This document shows positions 1 to 10,878 of a stretch of 64,000 nucleotides of DNA, in pieces. The notes under the pieces are model-generated. The model did not search any database and was not told where the DNA came from. It saw nothing but the letters and a program-made list of their open reading frames with translations. A program made the position numbers and the translations under genes. Origin of the DNA: Aeromicrobium sp. Sec7.5 (GTDB lineage Bacteria; Actinomycetota; Actinomycetes; Propionibacteriales; Nocardioidaceae); the NCBI RefSeq assembly GCF_036867135.1, contig NZ_JBAJIJ010000001.1, forward strand, positions 992,001-1,056,000. Direction: 5' to 3'. Position 1 is the stretch's first letter; every line of letters begins with the position of its first letter.

Positions 1-1
1 C

Positions 2-787
2 TCGGTCGTCGTGGAGAACGTCGAGGGGGCTTCGGGCGCCGTCGGCTCGGCTCAGCTCTCGCAGGCGCAGCCCGACGGTCTGACGGTCGCGATGACGACG
101 GTCTCGGCCGTCAGCCGGGTTCCGCTGATCGAGGAGGTCGGCTTCACCCTCGACGACGTCATCCCGATCGGCATCGTCACCGAGGGGGCCGGGGTGATCC
201 TGGTTCCGGAGGACTCGCCGTACGAGACGATCGACGACCTGGTCGAGGCCGCCAAGGACAACCCAGGTGAAGTCACGATCGGTGCTGCCGGTGCGCAGAC
301 GCCGCAGGCCGTCGAGATCGAGCGCATGAAGTCGGAGTACGACGTCCCGCTGCAGCTCGTGCCATTCCAGGGCGACGCCCCGTCGCTCACGGCCCTGCTC
401 GGCGGCAACGTCGATGCCATCGTTCCGTCCTACAACGAGGCGGTGCGTGCGCAGGTCGAGGCAGGCGCGATCCGTCCGATCGCGGTGCTCGGGCCCGAGA
501 GGGCCGACTACCTGCCCGAAGTGCCGACCTTGGCCGAGAGCGGCTTTGAAGACCTGATCTACGGCATCTCGTCGTTCATCCTCATCGCCCCGGCGGGCAC
601 TCCCGACGCCATCGTTGCCAAGCTCGAGGAGGCGCTGGAAGGTGCGGTCAAGGACGAGGAGACGTACGCGGCCCTCGACGGCGAGATCCTCGTCCCGGAT
701 GAGTTCACCGGGTCCGACGAGCTCGAGACCCGCATCCAGGAAGAGATCGACGTGATCGGCGACGTCCTCCAGGAACTGTTCGGCTGA
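2..787 (+). CDS. tctC: Tripartite tricarboxylate transporter substrate-binding protein (TctC/Bug family), 5' truncated
   Basis: This is the C-terminal 261 residues of an extracytoplasmic solute receptor that captures a carboxylate and delivers it to the TctA/TctB membrane proteins encoded next. The reading frame is open to the window edge, so the signal peptide and true start lie upstream. Family hallmarks seen are VENVEGASGAVG near the beginning (compare the usual NKPGAGGAIG loop), QPDGLTVAMTT, and a late LAESGFEDL...FILIAPAGTP stretch typical of Bug proteins. The ligand cannot be read from sequence. The gene order receptor-TctB-TctA, followed by acyl-CoA metabolism genes, suggests that an organic acid entering the downstream pathway is imported. 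Confidence 0.9.
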   Translation, partial: SVVVENVEGASGAVGSAQLSQAQPDGLTVAMTTVSAVSRVPLIEEVGFTLDDVIPIGIVTEGAGVILVPEDSPYETIDDLVEAAKDNPGEVTIGAAGAQTPQAVEIERMKSEYDVPLQLVPFQGDAPSLTALLGGNVDAIVPSYNEAVRAQVEAGAIRPIAVLGPERADYLPEVPTLAESGFEDLIYGISSFILIAPAGTPDAIVAKLEEALEGAVKDEETYAALDGEILVPDEFTGSDELETRIQEEIDVIGDVLQELFG

Positions 788-795
788 CCCGGCTC

Positions 796-824
796 GGGGT
801 CCCGGGCCCTGTGCCCGGGACCCC
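796..824 (+). terminator. GC-rich hairpin between receptor and TctB genes (attenuator or terminator)
   Basis: A perfect 12-bp inverted repeat (GGGGTCCCGGGC with GCCCGGGACCCC, loop CCTGT) sits 9 bases after the receptor stop codon and 30 bases before tctB. No U-run follows, as is usual for actinobacterial hairpin terminators. Partial termination or 3'-end protection here would keep receptor mRNA in excess over the permease mRNA, a common arrangement for binding-protein transporters. The role is inferred from position. Confidence 0.6.
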
Positions 825-853
825 CGTCCGCCTGACCCTCGACAGGACAGAAG

Positions 854-1384
854 ATGACGAACATGACCGATGACCCCGTTCCCGACGTCGACGATGTCCC
901 GTCCACGACCCCGCCCGCTCGGGGGACTGGCTGGGTCGCCTCGAAGATCCCGCTGTTGGTCACGATCGCCGTCGCGATCGTCTTCCACGGCCAGATGGGC
1001 GACATGGAGATCGGGTCGCTCATCGAGCCCGGGCCCGGCTTCTGGCCGCGAATCCTCATCATCGCCATCGTGCTGATGTCGCTCGTCGGCTTCGTCGCCG
1101 ACCTCAAGGAGGGCATCGAGACGTTCGAGCTGCCCGGCCTGGTGCGCGTGCTGGGGGGCTTCGCGGCGCTCGCCGCCTTCGTGCTGATCTTCGAGAACAC
1201 CGGCATGATCCTGGCCGGCATCGTCTTCCTGATGCTGTGGCTGAAGGGTCTCAACGGCGAGTCGTGGCGCTTGTCCGTCGTCCTCGCCGTGGTTGCTCCG
1301 CTGCTCACCTACCTGCTCTTCGTGGAGGCGCTCGGCGTGCGCTTCCCCGAGGACATCGTCGCCAGCCTCTGGGGAGGTCGCTGA
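854..1384 (+). CDS. tctB: Tripartite tricarboxylate transporter TctB family protein
   Basis: This 176-residue small membrane subunit of a tripartite tricarboxylate transporter has about four hydrophobic segments. The first follows a hydrophilic N-terminal tail of about 30 residues. The GPGFWPRILIIAIVLMSLVG stretch matches the GPGFFP.. signature region of TctB. It lies between the receptor gene and the large permease gene tctA, whose start is 3 bases after this stop. The ATG at 854 follows a purine-rich ACAGGACAGAAG stretch; a second in-frame ATG lies eight residues downstream at 863. Confidence 0.85.
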   Translation: MTNMTDDPVPDVDDVPSTTPPARGTGWVASKIPLLVTIAVAIVFHGQMGDMEIGSLIEPGPGFWPRILIIAIVLMSLVGFVADLKEGIETFELPGLVRVLGGFAALAAFVLIFENTGMILAGIVFLMLWLKGLNGESWRLSVVLAVVAPLLTYLLFVEALGVRFPEDIVASLWGGR

Positions 1385-1387
1385 CCC

Positions 1388-2917
1388 ATGGACAACCTGT
1401 CTCTGCTGATGGACGGATTCGGCGTGGTATTCACGCCGGAGAACATGCTGTTCGTGTTCCTCGGAGTGACGATCGGCACCGTCATCGGCGTGCTCCCGGG
1501 CCTCGGCCCGACCGCTACGATCGCGCTGCTCCTGCCGATCACCTATGGCATCTCGCCCGAGGCCGCGATCATGATGCTCGCCGGCGTCTACTACGGCTCG
1601 ATGTACGGCGGCACCATCACGTCGGTCCTCCTGCGCATCCCGGGCGAGGCCGCGAGCGCCATCACGGCCCTCGACGGTTACGAGATGACCAAGCAGGGTC
1701 GCGGCGGGCCGGCGCTCGGCATCGCGGCGATCGGCTCGTTCATCGGAGGCACGGTGGCCATCCTCGGGCTGGCGTTCGTCGCTCCGCTCCTGGCCACCTG
1801 GGCCGTCCGCTTCGGTCCGCCGGAGTATGCGGCCCTGACGATCCTCGGGCTCGTGCTCGTGACCTACCTGGGCACCAAGTCGACCGTCAAGAGCATCATC
1901 GCGGCCCTGTTCGGTCTGCTGCTCGCCTCGATCGGTCCCGATCCGATCCGCGGCACCTCACGCTTCAACTTCGACATGCCGGAGCTCTTCTCGGGCATCG
2001 ATCTCGTGGCCATCGCGATGGGTCTGTTCGGCATCGGCGAGATCATGTACAACCTCGAGCAGAAGATGAAGGGCGCCGGGACGATCGGCAAGATCGACCG
2101 GATCCTGCCGACCAAGGACGACTGGAACCAGTCGCGCGGCGCGATCGCCCGCGGCACGCTGCTCGGCTTCCCGATCGGCATGCTGCCCGGTGGTGGTGGC
2201 GTGATGTCCTCGCTCGCCTCGTACGCGGCCGAGAAGAAGCTGGCCAAGGACCCCAGTCGGTTCGGCAAGGGGGCCATCGAGGGCGTGGCCGGTCCGGAGA
2301 CGGCGAACAACGCCTCCTCCATCTCCGCCTTCATCCCGCTGCTGACGTTGGGCCTGCCCTCGAACGCCGTGCTCGCGCTGATCCTGGGTGCGTTGATGAT
2401 GCAGGACATCACTCCCGGGCCGGGACTCATCGAGGAGCAGCCCGAGCTGTTCTGGGGCGTCATCGCCTCGATGTTCGTCGGCAACCTGATCCTGTTGGTC
2501 CTCAACCTGCCGTTCGTCGGCATCTTCGTGCAGCTGCTGCGGGTACGGATCGGGATCATCGGCGGCGTCGCCCTGCTCGTGACCTTGGTCGGTGTGTACA
2601 CGATCAGCTACACGGAGTTCGACATGTGGGTCATGCTCGGCGCTGGATTGGTCGGATACCTGATGCGCAAGACCGGGTTCGAACCCGCACCGCTCGTCCT
2701 GGCCTTCGTGCTGGGCAGCGTGCTCGAGGTGGCCTTCCGGCAGTCGATGCTGCTGTCGAACGGCGACCTCTCCATCTTCGTCTCACGCCCCATCTCCGGC
2801 TCGATCATGGCGGTCGTCGCCCTGGTCGTCGCTTTCTCGGTCGTCGGTGCGATCCGCCGGCGCCGAGGCGGCAAGAGTGGGCTCGTCGAGATGACCAAGC
2901 AGCTCGCAGAGGACTGA
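1388..2917 (+). CDS. tctA: Tripartite tricarboxylate transporter large permease TctA
   Basis: This 509-residue integral membrane protein is the translocation subunit of the TTT system. The family signature GVLPGLGPTATIALLLP is at residues 34-50, and a second glycine-rich repeat (GFPIGMLPGGGGVMSS) occurs near residue 260, as expected for the internally duplicated TctA fold. Around ten to twelve hydrophobic segments are visible and the length is normal for the family. It is co-directional with tctC/tctB, and the acyl-CoA dehydrogenase gene begins 7 bases after its stop. Transport and CoA metabolism are therefore probably co-transcribed. Confidence 0.92.
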   Translation: MDNLSLLMDGFGVVFTPENMLFVFLGVTIGTVIGVLPGLGPTATIALLLPITYGISPEAAIMMLAGVYYGSMYGGTITSVLLRIPGEAASAITALDGYEMTKQGRGGPALGIAAIGSFIGGTVAILGLAFVAPLLATWAVRFGPPEYAALTILGLVLVTYLGTKSTVKSIIAALFGLLLASIGPDPIRGTSRFNFDMPELFSGIDLVAIAMGLFGIGEIMYNLEQKMKGAGTIGKIDRILPTKDDWNQSRGAIARGTLLGFPIGMLPGGGGVMSSLASYAAEKKLAKDPSRFGKGAIEGVAGPETANNASSISAFIPLLTLGLPSNAVLALILGALMMQDITPGPGLIEEQPELFWGVIASMFVGNLILLVLNLPFVGIFVQLLRVRIGIIGGVALLVTLVGVYTISYTEFDMWVMLGAGLVGYLMRKTGFEPAPLVLAFVLGSVLEVAFRQSMLLSNGDLSIFVSRPISGSIMAVVALVVAFSVVGAIRRRRGGKSGLVEMTKQLAED

Positions 2918-2924
2918 TCACGAC

Positions 2925-4085
2925 ATGGACCTGACCTTCACCCCCGAACAGCAGACGTTCCGGCGCGAGCTGCAGGAGTGGTTCACCGAGCACGGCCCGA
3001 AAGGCCGGCTCGACAGCCCCTACTCCGAACCCGGCTACAGCCAGCACCTCGAGTGGGAGCACGCGCTCCACGAGGCCGGATGGGCCGCGCCGAGCTGGCC
3101 CTCCGAGGTCGGTGGCCAGGGCGTCGACGCCTGGGCCGAGCTGATCTACGACGAGGAGTACGCGCGCTTTCGCCTGCCCGAGCGGCTCAACAAGATGGGC
3201 CTGATCCACGGCGGTCCGACCGTCATGGCGCACGGCACGGAGCAGCAGAAGAGTGAGTGGCTGCCGGGAATCCTGACCTGCGAGGACATCTGGTGCCAGG
3301 GCTTCTCCGAGCCCGGCGCGGGAAGCGACCTGGCCGCGGTGCGCACGACGGGCAGGATCAAGGGCGACGCGATGATCGTCGACGGCCAGAAGATCTGGAC
3401 GTCGCAAGGCATCATCGCCACGACGATGTTCGCGCTGGTGCGCACCGACCCGGAGTCGCGCGGCCATCGCGGGCTCACCTTCGTCATCATCGACCTGCGC
3501 TCGCCCGGTGTGGAGATCCGTCCCCTCGGCCAGCTGCACGGCAACCCCGGCTTCGCGGAGGTCTTCTTCTCCGGCGTCGAGGTGCCCGTGGCCAACGTCA
3601 TCGGGGAGGTTGGCGACGGATGGCACGTCGCCTCGACCTCGCTGGCGCTGGAGCGCGGCACCGCTCGCGGCAGCCACACGCGGATGGAGCAGGCCCTGGT
3701 CGACCTCGCCCGTGACACCGCGGCGACGGGCGCGAGCGGCGCCTCGGTGCGGCGCCTCGGTGAGCTCGCGGCATGGGTCGCGGCCTACGAGCAGGCGGCG
3801 TACGCCTCGACGCACGAGATCGCGACGGGCCGCGGCAAGGACTATGCCAGCGTCATCAAGATGCTCGGAACACAGATCCTCACGGCGGTCCACGAGGAGA
3901 ACCTCGAGGTGCTCGGCGCCGACGCCGAGGTCATGGCCGACCACGGACCGAATGCCGAGATGTACGGGATGCGCCGCAACTACTGGCACGGCCGAGGCGC
4001 CGAGATCTATGCCGGTTCGAACGAGATCCAGCGCAACATCATCGCCGAGCGTCAGCTCGGCCTGCCGAAGGAGCCCCGCGGATGA
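2925..4085 (+). CDS. Acyl-CoA dehydrogenase (alpha-type subunit)
   Basis: This 386-residue FAD-dependent acyl-CoA dehydrogenase would introduce an alpha,beta double bond into an acyl-CoA. It has the N-terminal helical domain, the flavin/substrate motif GFSEPGAGSDLAAVRT at residues 126-141, and a C-terminal IYAGSNEIQRNII segment of the YxGxxEIQRN type. Its stop overlaps the start of a shorter, more divergent ACAD-like gene (ATGA). In actinobacterial sterol and terpenoid catabolism such pairs form alpha2beta2 enzymes, so this is probably one half of a heterotetramer. The actual substrate is unknown. Confidence 0.88.
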   Translation: MDLTFTPEQQTFRRELQEWFTEHGPKGRLDSPYSEPGYSQHLEWEHALHEAGWAAPSWPSEVGGQGVDAWAELIYDEEYARFRLPERLNKMGLIHGGPTVMAHGTEQQKSEWLPGILTCEDIWCQGFSEPGAGSDLAAVRTTGRIKGDAMIVDGQKIWTSQGIIATTMFALVRTDPESRGHRGLTFVIIDLRSPGVEIRPLGQLHGNPGFAEVFFSGVEVPVANVIGEVGDGWHVASTSLALERGTARGSHTRMEQALVDLARDTAATGASGASVRRLGELAAWVAAYEQAAYASTHEIATGRGKDYASVIKMLGTQILTAVHEENLEVLGADAEVMADHGPNAEMYGMRRNYWHGRGAEIYAGSNEIQRNIIAERQLGLPKEPRG

Positions 4086-5095
4086 AGATCGCCTTCGAAC
4101 CTGAGCAGCAGGCGCTCGCGGCCGGCTTCGAGCGCGCGGTCGGAGCCCTGGCCAAGCCCGAGGCCCTCCGGGCGCTGTGGGACGACGAGACCGGGCGCTC
4201 GCCCAAGCTGTGGGAGGCCGTCGTCGGCATGGGCCTGCCCGCGATCCTCGTCCCGGAGGACTGTGGGGGTTTCGGTGGCGGTCTCGTCGACCTCGCGCTC
4301 GTGCTGGAGAGCGTCGGGCGTCACGCGGTGCCCGACGCGCTCCTCGAGGCGCTGGTCACCGGCCCCGTGGCCCTGGCGCGGGCCGGCTCGCCCGAGCAGC
4401 GGGAGCGGTGGCTCTCCGGCATCGCCGACGGCTCGCAGCGGGTCACGGTCGCGCTCCGCGGCCTCGCCTCGGTGCCCGACGCCCACGTCAGCGACCTGCT
4501 GGTGTACCGCCAGGGTGACGACCTCCTGGTCGTCGACCTGGAGGGCTGCACCGTGACGCGACAGACCGTCATGGATCCGTCACGCCGGCAGTTCGCGGTG
4601 GAGGTCCCCGAGGGAGCCGCCGAGGTCCTTCCCGGCTCCGCCGGAGCGCTCGACATCGTCCTCGCCCATGAAGCGGCCGGATCAGCGTCGGTCCTGATCG
4701 GTCTGTCGCAGCGCATGATCGACGACACCGTGGCCTACGCCAAGGTGCGCGAGCAGTTCGGTCGAGTCATCGGATCCTTCCAGGCCGTCAAGCACCAGCT
4801 CGCCGATGCGACCGCCCGTATCCAGATGGCGTCGTTCCAGGTGCATGCCGCAGCAGCGAAGGTTGCCGGCGACGCCGATGATGCGCGATTCGCAGCCCTG
4901 GCCGCGCGCCAGGTCGCCCTCGACGCCGCGTTCGAGGCCAACCGTGCGGCGCTGCAGCTGCATGGCGGCATCGGATTCACGTGGGAGCACGACCTCCAGA
5001 TCTGGCTCAAGCGGGGCAAGGCACTCGAGCAGGCCCACGGCAACCGTGGCGAGATCGCCGACGAGATCGGCGCGGCCGTCCTGGCCCGCCTCTGA
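4082..5095 (+). CDS. Acyl-CoA dehydrogenase family protein (beta-type partner)
   Basis: This 337-residue ACAD-fold protein is translationally coupled to the preceding ACAD gene by an ATGA overlap. It keeps the N-terminal domain (LVPEDCGGFGGGLVDLALVL) and the C-terminal dimer and flavin region (REQFGRVIGSFQAVKHQLAD; LQLHGGIGFTWEHDL). It lacks a clear GFSEPGAGSD-type motif in the middle domain. That is the pattern of the short, non-FAD-binding subunit in heterotetrameric ACADs. The start at 4082 was chosen for the overlap and for alignment with MKIAFEPEQQALAAGF, a normal ACAD N-terminus. Confidence 0.85.
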   Translation: MKIAFEPEQQALAAGFERAVGALAKPEALRALWDDETGRSPKLWEAVVGMGLPAILVPEDCGGFGGGLVDLALVLESVGRHAVPDALLEALVTGPVALARAGSPEQRERWLSGIADGSQRVTVALRGLASVPDAHVSDLLVYRQGDDLLVVDLEGCTVTRQTVMDPSRRQFAVEVPEGAAEVLPGSAGALDIVLAHEAAGSASVLIGLSQRMIDDTVAYAKVREQFGRVIGSFQAVKHQLADATARIQMASFQVHAAAAKVAGDADDARFAALAARQVALDAAFEANRAALQLHGGIGFTWEHDLQIWLKRGKALEQAHGNRGEIADEIGAAVLARL

Positions 5096-5105
5096 AAGGG
5101 ATTCC

Positions 5106-5896
5106 ATGACGACCACTGAGGCCGAGGCCCCTGTTCTGCTGGACCGTGAGGGACCGGTCGCGACGATCACGCTCAACCGACCGCACCGCAAGAACGCGAT
5201 GAACGCCGACAGCTGGAGCGGGCTGTACGACCACCTGCGGACGATCGCCCTGGACGACTCCGTCCGCGCCGTGATCCTCACCGGTGCCGGTGGCGCGTTC
5301 TGCGCTGGGGCGGACATCTCCGGCGTTCCTGGAGGGCACCCGCTGACGCGAGTGCGCAACATCAGCCGCACGGCTGACGCGCTCTACAACCTCGCCAAGC
5401 CGGTCATCGCCAAGGTCGAGGGAGCCGCCGTCGGCGCCGGATGGAACATGGCCCTGTGCTGCGACTTCGTCGTGGCGTCGTCGGACGCGAAGTTCTCGGA
5501 GATCTTCGCCAAGCGTGGCCTGACGATCGACTTCGGTGGGTCGTTCCTCCTGCCACGCCTCGCAGGACTTCAGCAGGCCAAACGACTCGCCTACCTGGCT
5601 GACTTCGTGACGCCCGAGGAGGCTCGTGAGCTCGGTCTCGTGACCTGGGTCAAGGAGCCGACCGAGCTGCATGACTTTGTCGACGACCTGGCCGCGCGGT
5701 TGGCGAAGATGCCGCCCATCTCGATCGCCCAGAGCAAGGACCTGCTGCAGGCCGGCATCCTCCAGTCGTTCCGCGAGGTGCTCGACAACGAGGCCCGCGC
5801 GCAGGCCATCAACTACGCCACGGCCGACGCGCCGGCCGCCTTCAAGGCCTTCGCCAACAGGACCGAGGTTGACTTCACGGGGGAGTGGGGCATCAA

Positions 5897-5900
<4 letters not shown>
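5106..5900 (+). CDS. Enoyl-CoA hydratase/isomerase (crotonase) family protein
   Basis: This 264-residue crotonase has the CoA-binding NRPHRKNAMN segment, the oxyanion-hole region GAGGAFCAGADISG and a second GAAVGAGWNMALCCDF loop. Aligned by eye to mitochondrial hydratase, the two catalytic glutamates are replaced: N in GAGWNM, and F after FSEI. An aspartate is present in GLTIDFGGS, the position used by crotonase-fold isomerases and PaaG-type enzymes. Isomerase or atypical hydratase activity is therefore possible. The ATG at 5106 follows GAAAGGGATTCC. The next crotonase starts at its stop codon (GTGA overlap). Confidence 0.87.
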
Positions 5901-7829
<1,929 letters not shown>

Positions 7830-7871
7830 GCGCGCACGAATCGTGGACCAGGCCGGTGGTATCCATGACCG

Positions 7872-8474
7872 GTGACGGAGAGCGAGGGCGAGGGACGTCG
7901 CCGAGGGGTCCTGGCGGACTGGAACGACGACCGCGGGTTCGGGTTCATCGTGCCGACCGGCGGCGGTCCGCGAGTCTTCGCCCACGTCAAGGCCTTCCCG
8001 AGCGGCCGACGCCCTGTCGCCGGCCGTGAGGTCACGTACGCGGAGGGACGCGAGCGCGGGCGTCCGTGTGCCGTGGATGTCAGGTACCCCGGAGCTGTGC
8101 CCTCAGCCGGAGCGCCGGCCGGGATGACCGGCGCGATCGGCTTCGTCACGGCCTTCTTCGCTGTCCTGGCGATCCTCGTCGAGATCGACCGCCTGCCGTG
8201 GGGCGTCGTCCTCGGCTACGGCCTGGTCAGCGTCCTCACCTTCCTGATGTATCGCGCGGACAAGCTCGCGGCGAGACGTGGGGCGCAGCGGGCGCCTGAG
8301 CGCGTGCTGCACCTCGCGGGCCTGTTCGGTGGGTGGCCGGGCGCACTGCTCGCGCGGCACCTGCTGCGGCACAAGACCGTGAAGCAGCCGTTCAGGAGCG
8401 TCTACTGGTTCACGGTGGCCACGAACATCGCGGCGCTGGCCGGGTTCCTGCTCAGTGAGCTGCCGCGCAGCTGA
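7872..8474 (+). CDS. Cold-shock domain fused to DUF1294 membrane protein
   Basis: This 200-residue fusion protein begins at a GTG. Residues 11-66 are a cold-shock OB-fold (RGVLADWNDDRGFGFIVP, VFAHVKAF), which binds single-stranded nucleic acid. The remainder is a DUF1294 region with about three membrane segments and the family motif YRADKLAARRGAQRAPE followed by LHLAGLFGGWPGALLARHLL. The fusion recurs in many bacteria, but its function is unknown. It is monocistronic, and its last 23 bases overlap the convergent DksA-type gene. Confidence 0.88.
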   Translation: MTESEGEGRRRGVLADWNDDRGFGFIVPTGGGPRVFAHVKAFPSGRRPVAGREVTYAEGRERGRPCAVDVRYPGAVPSAGAPAGMTGAIGFVTAFFAVLAILVEIDRLPWGVVLGYGLVSVLTFLMYRADKLAARRGAQRAPERVLHLAGLFGGWPGALLARHLLRHKTVKQPFRSVYWFTVATNIAALAGFLLSELPRS

Positions 8475-8793
8475 TGCAGGTGCGCGCGACGGGGCGGGCC
8501 TCGAGACGGCCCTCGGCGATCGGCTCGCCGCACTCTTCGCAGATGCCGTAGGTACCGGCGGCCACGCGCTCGAGCGCAGCGTCGATCTCGGCGAGGTGCC
8601 GATGCGCCTGGCTGACCAGGGCACCCGTCTGCTCACGCTCGAACGCAATCGTGGCGCCCTCGGGGTCGTGCTCGTCGTCAGCGTTCGAGTCACGTGAGGC
8701 CGCGACGACGCCGTCGAAGTCACGGGTCAGGCTCGCGAGACGACGCTGGGTCTCGGCGCGCCCGGCCTCGAGGCGATGGTGGGCATCGGACAT
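8452..8793 (-). CDS. TraR/DksA-type C4 zinc-finger protein
   Basis: This 113-residue protein has an N-terminal helical hairpin (rich in Arg/Glu, with an ADDEHDPEGATIAFEREQ stretch) and a C-terminal four-cysteine zinc finger (CEECG...CISC). That is the layout of actinobacterial DksA/TraR-like proteins, which act at the RNA polymerase secondary channel. The start at 8793 (MSDAHHRLE) was preferred over an upstream in-frame ATG at 8832. A -10-like TACCGT lies exactly six bases before it, giving a leaderless start, whereas the upstream ATG would put that promoter inside the coding region. Confidence 0.87.
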   Translation of the reverse strand: MSDAHHRLEAGRAETQRRLASLTRDFDGVVAASRDSNADDEHDPEGATIAFEREQTGALVSQAHRHLAEIDAALERVAAGTYGICEECGEPIAEGRLEARPVARTCISCAAAH

Positions 8794-8908
8794 GGGCTCA
8801 CGGTAGGCCGAGGCGCCCACAGGACCGGGCACAGGAGCTCGTGACCGAGCGCGGGACGCCTCCCGTGCCCGGTCGCGAGTTTCGGAGTGAACCCCGTTGA
8901 TCGCCCGG

Positions 8909-9667
8909 TCAGCGGACGGGCACGCGGCCGCCGTCGACGGAGAAGGTCTGGCCGGTCATGTAGCTGCAGTCCGGGGAGGCCAGGAAGACGTAGACGCCCG
9001 CGATCTCCTCGGGTTCGGCCCACCGGCCGAGCGGGATGGACTCGAGGTACTTGTCCTTGAAGCGCTCGTCGGTGCGGATCGTCTCGGTCATGGGCGTCGA
9101 CGCAGCCGGGGCGATCGCGTTGACGATGATGCCGGCGGGCGCCAGCTCCTTCGCCGCGGAACGCGCCATGCCGAGCAGGCCGGCCTTGGCCGTGGCGTAG
9201 TTGATCTGGCCGATCGTGCCGTTGATGCCGGCGGCCGAGCTGGTGAGGATGATGTTGCCCTGCTTGAGCTCGCGCATGCCCGGTACCACGGCCTGCAGCC
9301 AGTAGAAGCTGCCGTTGACGTGGGTCGCCATGACGACGTCCCACTGCTCGTCGGTCATCTTCCAGAGCATCGCCGGGCGGGTGACGCCGGCGTTGCTCAC
9401 GAGGATCGTGATGGTGCCGAGCCTCTCGGCGATCTCGGCCGCGGCGGCCTCGACCGAGGCGCGGCTGGCGACGTCGTTCGCGACGCCGATCGCGGTGCCG
9501 CCGTTCGCGTTGATCGCGTCGGCCACCTCCTTCGCGCGGTCGCCGTCGATGTCGATGACAGCGACCTTGGCGCCTTCGGCGGCGTATCGCTCCGCGATCG
9601 CGCGACCGATGCCCTGGCCGGCGCCGGTGATGACGGCGACGCGGTCCTGCAGGACTCCTTCAGACAT
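8909..9667 (-). CDS. SDR family oxidoreductase (FabG-like 3-hydroxyacyl reductase/dehydrogenase)
   Basis: This 252-residue classical short-chain dehydrogenase has the nucleotide motif TGAGQGIGRA at residues 14-23, an NAG segment (SNAGVTRP) and the catalytic YATAKAG. It ends in FSVDGGRVPVR. It is the third gene of the leftward operon DUF35-thiolase-SDR. In this context it would oxidise a 3-hydroxyacyl-CoA to the ketoacyl-CoA, or reduce it. The ATG at 9667 is preceded, on its own strand, by ACAAGGAGCACCCC, a good ribosome-binding site. Cofactor preference is not clear by eye. Confidence 0.88.
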   Translation of the reverse strand: MSEGVLQDRVAVITGAGQGIGRAIAERYAAEGAKVAVIDIDGDRAKEVADAINANGGTAIGVANDVASRASVEAAAAEIAERLGTITILVSNAGVTRPAMLWKMTDEQWDVVMATHVNGSFYWLQAVVPGMRELKQGNIILTSSAAGINGTIGQINYATAKAGLLGMARSAAKELAPAGIIVNAIAPAASTPMTETIRTDERFKDKYLESIPLGRWAEPEEIAGVYVFLASPDCSYMTGQTFSVDGGRVPVR

Positions 9668-9711
9668 GGGGTGCTCCTTGTGTCGTGGACTCGTGGTGAT
9701 GAGGGAAGAGA

Positions 9712-10878
9712 TCAGAGGGTCGAGGCGTCGCCGAGCAAGGCCGTCACCTGGCTGGAGAGGACGCCGCCGTTGCCGTGGACCAGGCCCACGTGGGCGTCGG
9801 CGACCTGACGGTCTCCCGCCTCGCCGCGCAGCTGACGCACGGCCTCGACGATCAGAAAGATCCCGTACATGCCGGGATGGGTGTACGAGAGCCCGCCGCC
9901 GTTGGTGTTGACCGGGAGACGCCCGCCGGGGGCGATGCCGCCGTCGGCGACGAACGAACCGCCCTCGCCCTTGGCGCAGAAGCCGAGGTCCTCGAGAAAC
10001 AGCAGCGTGTTGATCGTGAACGCGTCGTAGACCTCGACGACGTCGACGTCGGACGGCTTCAGCCCCGCAAGCTCGAACGCGCGCGGTCCGGACTCGGCAG
10101 CCGCGGTCGTCGTCAGGTCTGGCGTCGTCGAGATGTTCATGTGCCGCGCGGCCTCGGCGACCGACAGGATCGGCACGATCGCCTGCTGGAGGTCGCGGGC
10201 CCGCTCCGTCGTCGTCACGACCACGGCGCCGGCGCCGTCGGTGACGAGGCAGCAGTCGCGGACCGACAGCGGGGTGGAAACCATGCGCGCGCCGAGAACA
10301 TCGTCGATCGCGAGGTCGTCGCGGGTGAAGGCGTGCGGGTGCAGCTTCGCCCACTTGCGGGCGGCGACCGCGATCTCAGCGAAGTCCTTTCGGGTCGTGC
10401 CGAACTCGTGCATGTGACGTGCCGCCGCGAGCGCGTAGCCCGAAACCGGGAGGCGAGGGCCGAAGGGTGCTTCGTAGGACGGGACGAGATTGGCCCCCGA
10501 CGTCGCGAGGCCGCCCGAGTGGGAGCGCTGGTTGCTGCCGTAGGCGATCAAGGCGACCTCGGCCATGCCGGCGTTGATCGCGGCGGTGGCGTGCCGCAGG
10601 TGGGCGACGAACGAGCTGCCACCCGTGGCGGTCGTGTCGACGTAGCGCGGCTGGAGGCCGAGGTACTCGCTGAGCGTCGTGGCCGGGAAGGTGAAGAAGG
10701 CTGAGTGGCAGAACACGGCGTCGATGTCGGACGGTTTCAGCCCGGCGTCCGCGATGGCTTCCAGCGACGCCTCGCCGGCGATCTGCAGGGCCGACACGTC
10801 CGGGCCGACCTCGCCGAGACCGGCCTCCGCGACGCCGACGACGCTGGTGCTGCCGCGCAGCTGGGACTCGGTCCTCAT
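9712..10878 (-). CDS. Thiolase-fold protein without catalytic cysteine (lipid-transfer/aldolase type)
   Basis: This 388-residue thiolase-superfamily protein resembles SCP2/Ltp2-type acetyl-CoA acetyltransferase homologues. The position of the nucleophilic cysteine (VNNNCATGS in SCP2 thiolase) reads VDTTATGGS here, with Ala84 in place of Cys. The later NTNGGGLSYTHPGMYG loop keeps a histidine. Ltp2-type members lacking this cysteine work with a DUF35 partner as retro-aldolases on steroid CoA esters. The DUF35 gene is directly upstream with an ATGA overlap. Carbon-carbon cleavage of a beta-hydroxyacyl-CoA is the best guess; thiolytic cleavage is unlikely. Confidence 0.85.
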   Translation of the reverse strand: MRTESQLRGSTSVVGVAEAGLGEVGPDVSALQIAGEASLEAIADAGLKPSDIDAVFCHSAFFTFPATTLSEYLGLQPRYVDTTATGGSSFVAHLRHATAAINAGMAEVALIAYGSNQRSHSGGLATSGANLVPSYEAPFGPRLPVSGYALAAARHMHEFGTTRKDFAEIAVAARKWAKLHPHAFTRDDLAIDDVLGARMVSTPLSVRDCCLVTDGAGAVVVTTTERARDLQQAIVPILSVAEAARHMNISTTPDLTTTAAAESGPRAFELAGLKPSDVDVVEVYDAFTINTLLFLEDLGFCAKGEGGSFVADGGIAPGGRLPVNTNGGGLSYTHPGMYGIFLIVEAVRQLRGEAGDRQVADAHVGLVHGNGGVLSSQVTALLGDASTL